A model generated the notes under the pieces. It was not told where the DNA came from. It worked only from the letters and a program-made list of their open reading frames with translations, and searched no databases. Position numbers and translations under genes: made by a program. Positions 62,928-64,000 of a stretch of 64,000 bases of DNA are shown here, one piece after another. Source of the stretch: Shewanella maritima (lineage in GTDB: Bacteria; Pseudomonadota; Gammaproteobacteria; Enterobacterales; Shewanellaceae). Within the stretch, counting starts at the first letter, position 1. Each line of letters opens with the position of its first letter. The DNA lies in contig NZ_CP036200.1 in the NCBI RefSeq assembly GCF_004295345.1, positions 2,227,501-2,291,500 of the forward strand, read 5' to 3'.

Positions 62928-64000
62928 TTATCGCAATTGCTTTTCTGGATCTTGAAGGATGTCTTCAAACATATCTTTCACGCGGCAGTCGCCACACATT
63001 TTTAGTCGCTCCACATTGGCACTAAAGGCACTGTGTTCACCTACCATATCGAGCATTTTGTGCACCATAGACTGAGTAGCAAATGGCGCGCCGCAGCTTA
63101 TACATTCAAATGGTGGCTCATCTTTAAGGGTTTGCTTAGCGCTGCGCTCGTCGGCATTAAAGTTAACTTGCGAAACTAGGCTAATCACCTTTTCAGGACA
63201 TGAGGTTTCACACAAACCACATTGCACACAGTCTTGCTCTACAAAGTGCAGTGCAGGAGTATCGCCACCATCGGTCAGTGCTTGAGTTGGACAAGTTGAC
63301 ACACATGACATACACAAGGTGCACTTGTCTTGGTCAACGACCACTTTGCCGTAAGGCACATTGGCGATACTTAATTGAGTATCGATTGCTGCTGCCTGGC
63401 TATTGAGATGGTCAATTGCTTGATACAACACATCACGCTTGGCATTAGCTGCATCGCTTGCTTGCAGCGTCATTGGCACCACAACTGGCCATGAGTTGCT
63501 CACCACTAAATCGGCATCTAGGCTAGCGAGATCTTCAACACCAATGACACGCAGGCGCTGAGGTTGACCCATTTCATCTAGAATGCGATTGGCAAGTCCT
63601 AGCTCACCTTCAAGCATTTGGTTGAGCGTTGGCGCGGTAGCTGGGGTATTTAAAATCAATACTTCACGTGCGCCAAAGGCAAGCGCTGCTAACCAGTGGT
63701 CAATGCTCGCTACTGTAATCTCTTCCAGCGCCACAGGTAGTACGTCACCACTTAGGTTGTCGTCAATCGCTTCACTGCCCACACCTTCATCATGGAACAT
63801 AATCACGGGCGCAACTTGAGCATCAGCGCGGTAGCGGCTAATTAACTTTTCAAGATAGCTGTGTAGTGCTTTTGGTGTCGGTAGGTCATAGCTAATGGCG
63901 CCTGTTGGACAAAGGTTGGTACAACTGCCTGCGCCATGACAAAGATAAGGGTCGATTTCGATTTTCTGTTCAATGCTGCTAATAGCATCGGCAGGGCAGA
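62928..64000 (-). CDS. Multi-cluster 4Fe-4S ferredoxin-like protein (5' end outside the window)
   Basis: The open frame continues without a stop to the right edge, so only the last 357 or so residues are seen. Cysteine motifs: the end of one cluster (CPADA at the edge), then CHGAGSCTNLCP, CTLCMSCVSTCP, CVQCGLCETSCP and CISCGAP with CGDCR near the C-terminus. These indicate several [4Fe-4S] clusters plus a possible zinc or Fe-S site. The frame internal GTG or ATG near 63806 is not the true start, since cluster motifs precede it in frame. It is upstream of the TorD-like gene; a role in Fdh electron transfer or cofactor insertion is inferred. Confidence 0.88.
   Translation of the reverse strand, partial: CPADAISSIEQKIEIDPYLCHGAGSCTNLCPTGAISYDLPTPKALHSYLEKLISRYRADAQVAPVIMFHDEGVGSEAIDDNLSGDVLPVALEEITVASIDHWLAALAFGAREVLILNTPATAPTLNQMLEGELGLANRILDEMGQPQRLRVIGVEDLASLDADLVVSNSWPVVVPMTLQASDAANAKRDVLYQAIDHLNSQAAAIDTQLSIANVPYGKVVVDQDKCTLCMSCVSTCPTQALTDGGDTPALHFVEQDCVQCGLCETSCPEKVISLVSQVNFNADERSAKQTLKDEPPFECISCGAPFATQSMVHKMLDMVGEHSAFSANVERLKMCGDCRVKDMFEDILQDPEKQLR

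Overview
The window looks like a chromosomal segment of a Shewanella-type marine gammaproteobacterium. The evidence is the gene order: an rrn operon, murI and trmA, then fabR with a desaturase, cysQ-nudE-yrfG, a complete gspC-N type II secretion operon, hslRO and pckA, followed by two tandem Tat-exported formate dehydrogenases with small twin-arginine peptides. This arrangement is recalled from the genus; no database search was possible. No phage, integrase, plasmid gene or CRISPR array was seen. One MITE-like repeat and one spacer palindrome are the only mobile-type or repeat-type elements.

Layout. 1-3.8 kb: a minus-strand rRNA operon (P1, P2, boxA, 16S, tRNA-Ile, tRNA-Ala, 5' part of 23S, which runs off the left edge). 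4.0-11.1 kb: a membrane-tethered RRM protein, murI, trmA, fabR and a divergent acyl desaturase with a FabR/DesT-like operator between them, cysQ, nudE and yrfG. 11.2-22.9 kb: gspCDEFGHIJKLMN on the minus strand. 23.2-32.7 kb: hslR, hslO, pckA, an M14 peptidase, an orphan solute-binding protein, a GIY-YIG protein, moeA (frameshifted), moeB, a DUF2986-like protein and an unlisted 55-residue YqaE/Pmp3 gene. 32.9-39.0 kb: two tandem membrane GGDEF proteins, a 196-bp MITE-like element, an RluA-type pseudouridine synthase, and a PepSY / response regulator / histidine kinase operon.

39.2-44.2 kb: moaA-moaC-moaD-moaE-modA-modB-modC, an apparent single transcription unit behind a promoter and a leader that resembles the Moco riboswitch. 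44.3-52.0 kb: ETF-ubiquinone oxidoreductase with palindromic operators, a chemoreceptor with a sigma-28 type promoter, a MOSC protein, a predicted PhoB-activated small RNA, a PfkB-type kinase, and a HemN-like radical SAM protein. 52.2-64.0 kb: two tandem fdhXABC sets, an upstream TorD-type chaperone and a multi-cluster ferredoxin protein that runs off the right edge.

How it fits together: molybdate uptake (modABC), molybdopterin synthesis (moaACDE, moeB, moeA) and the molybdopterin-dependent formate dehydrogenases sit within about 34 kb. FdhA/B/C would oxidise formate in the periplasm and pass electrons to quinone. The moeA reading frame is broken by what looks like one missing C, which would cripple Moco insertion unless the base is an error or another moeA exists. 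The most novel element is a leftward intergenic transcript at 49.24-49.43 kb with a perfect Pho box placed correctly before a -10 element, a U-tailed terminator and two C/U-rich anti-Shine-Dalgarno-like stretches.
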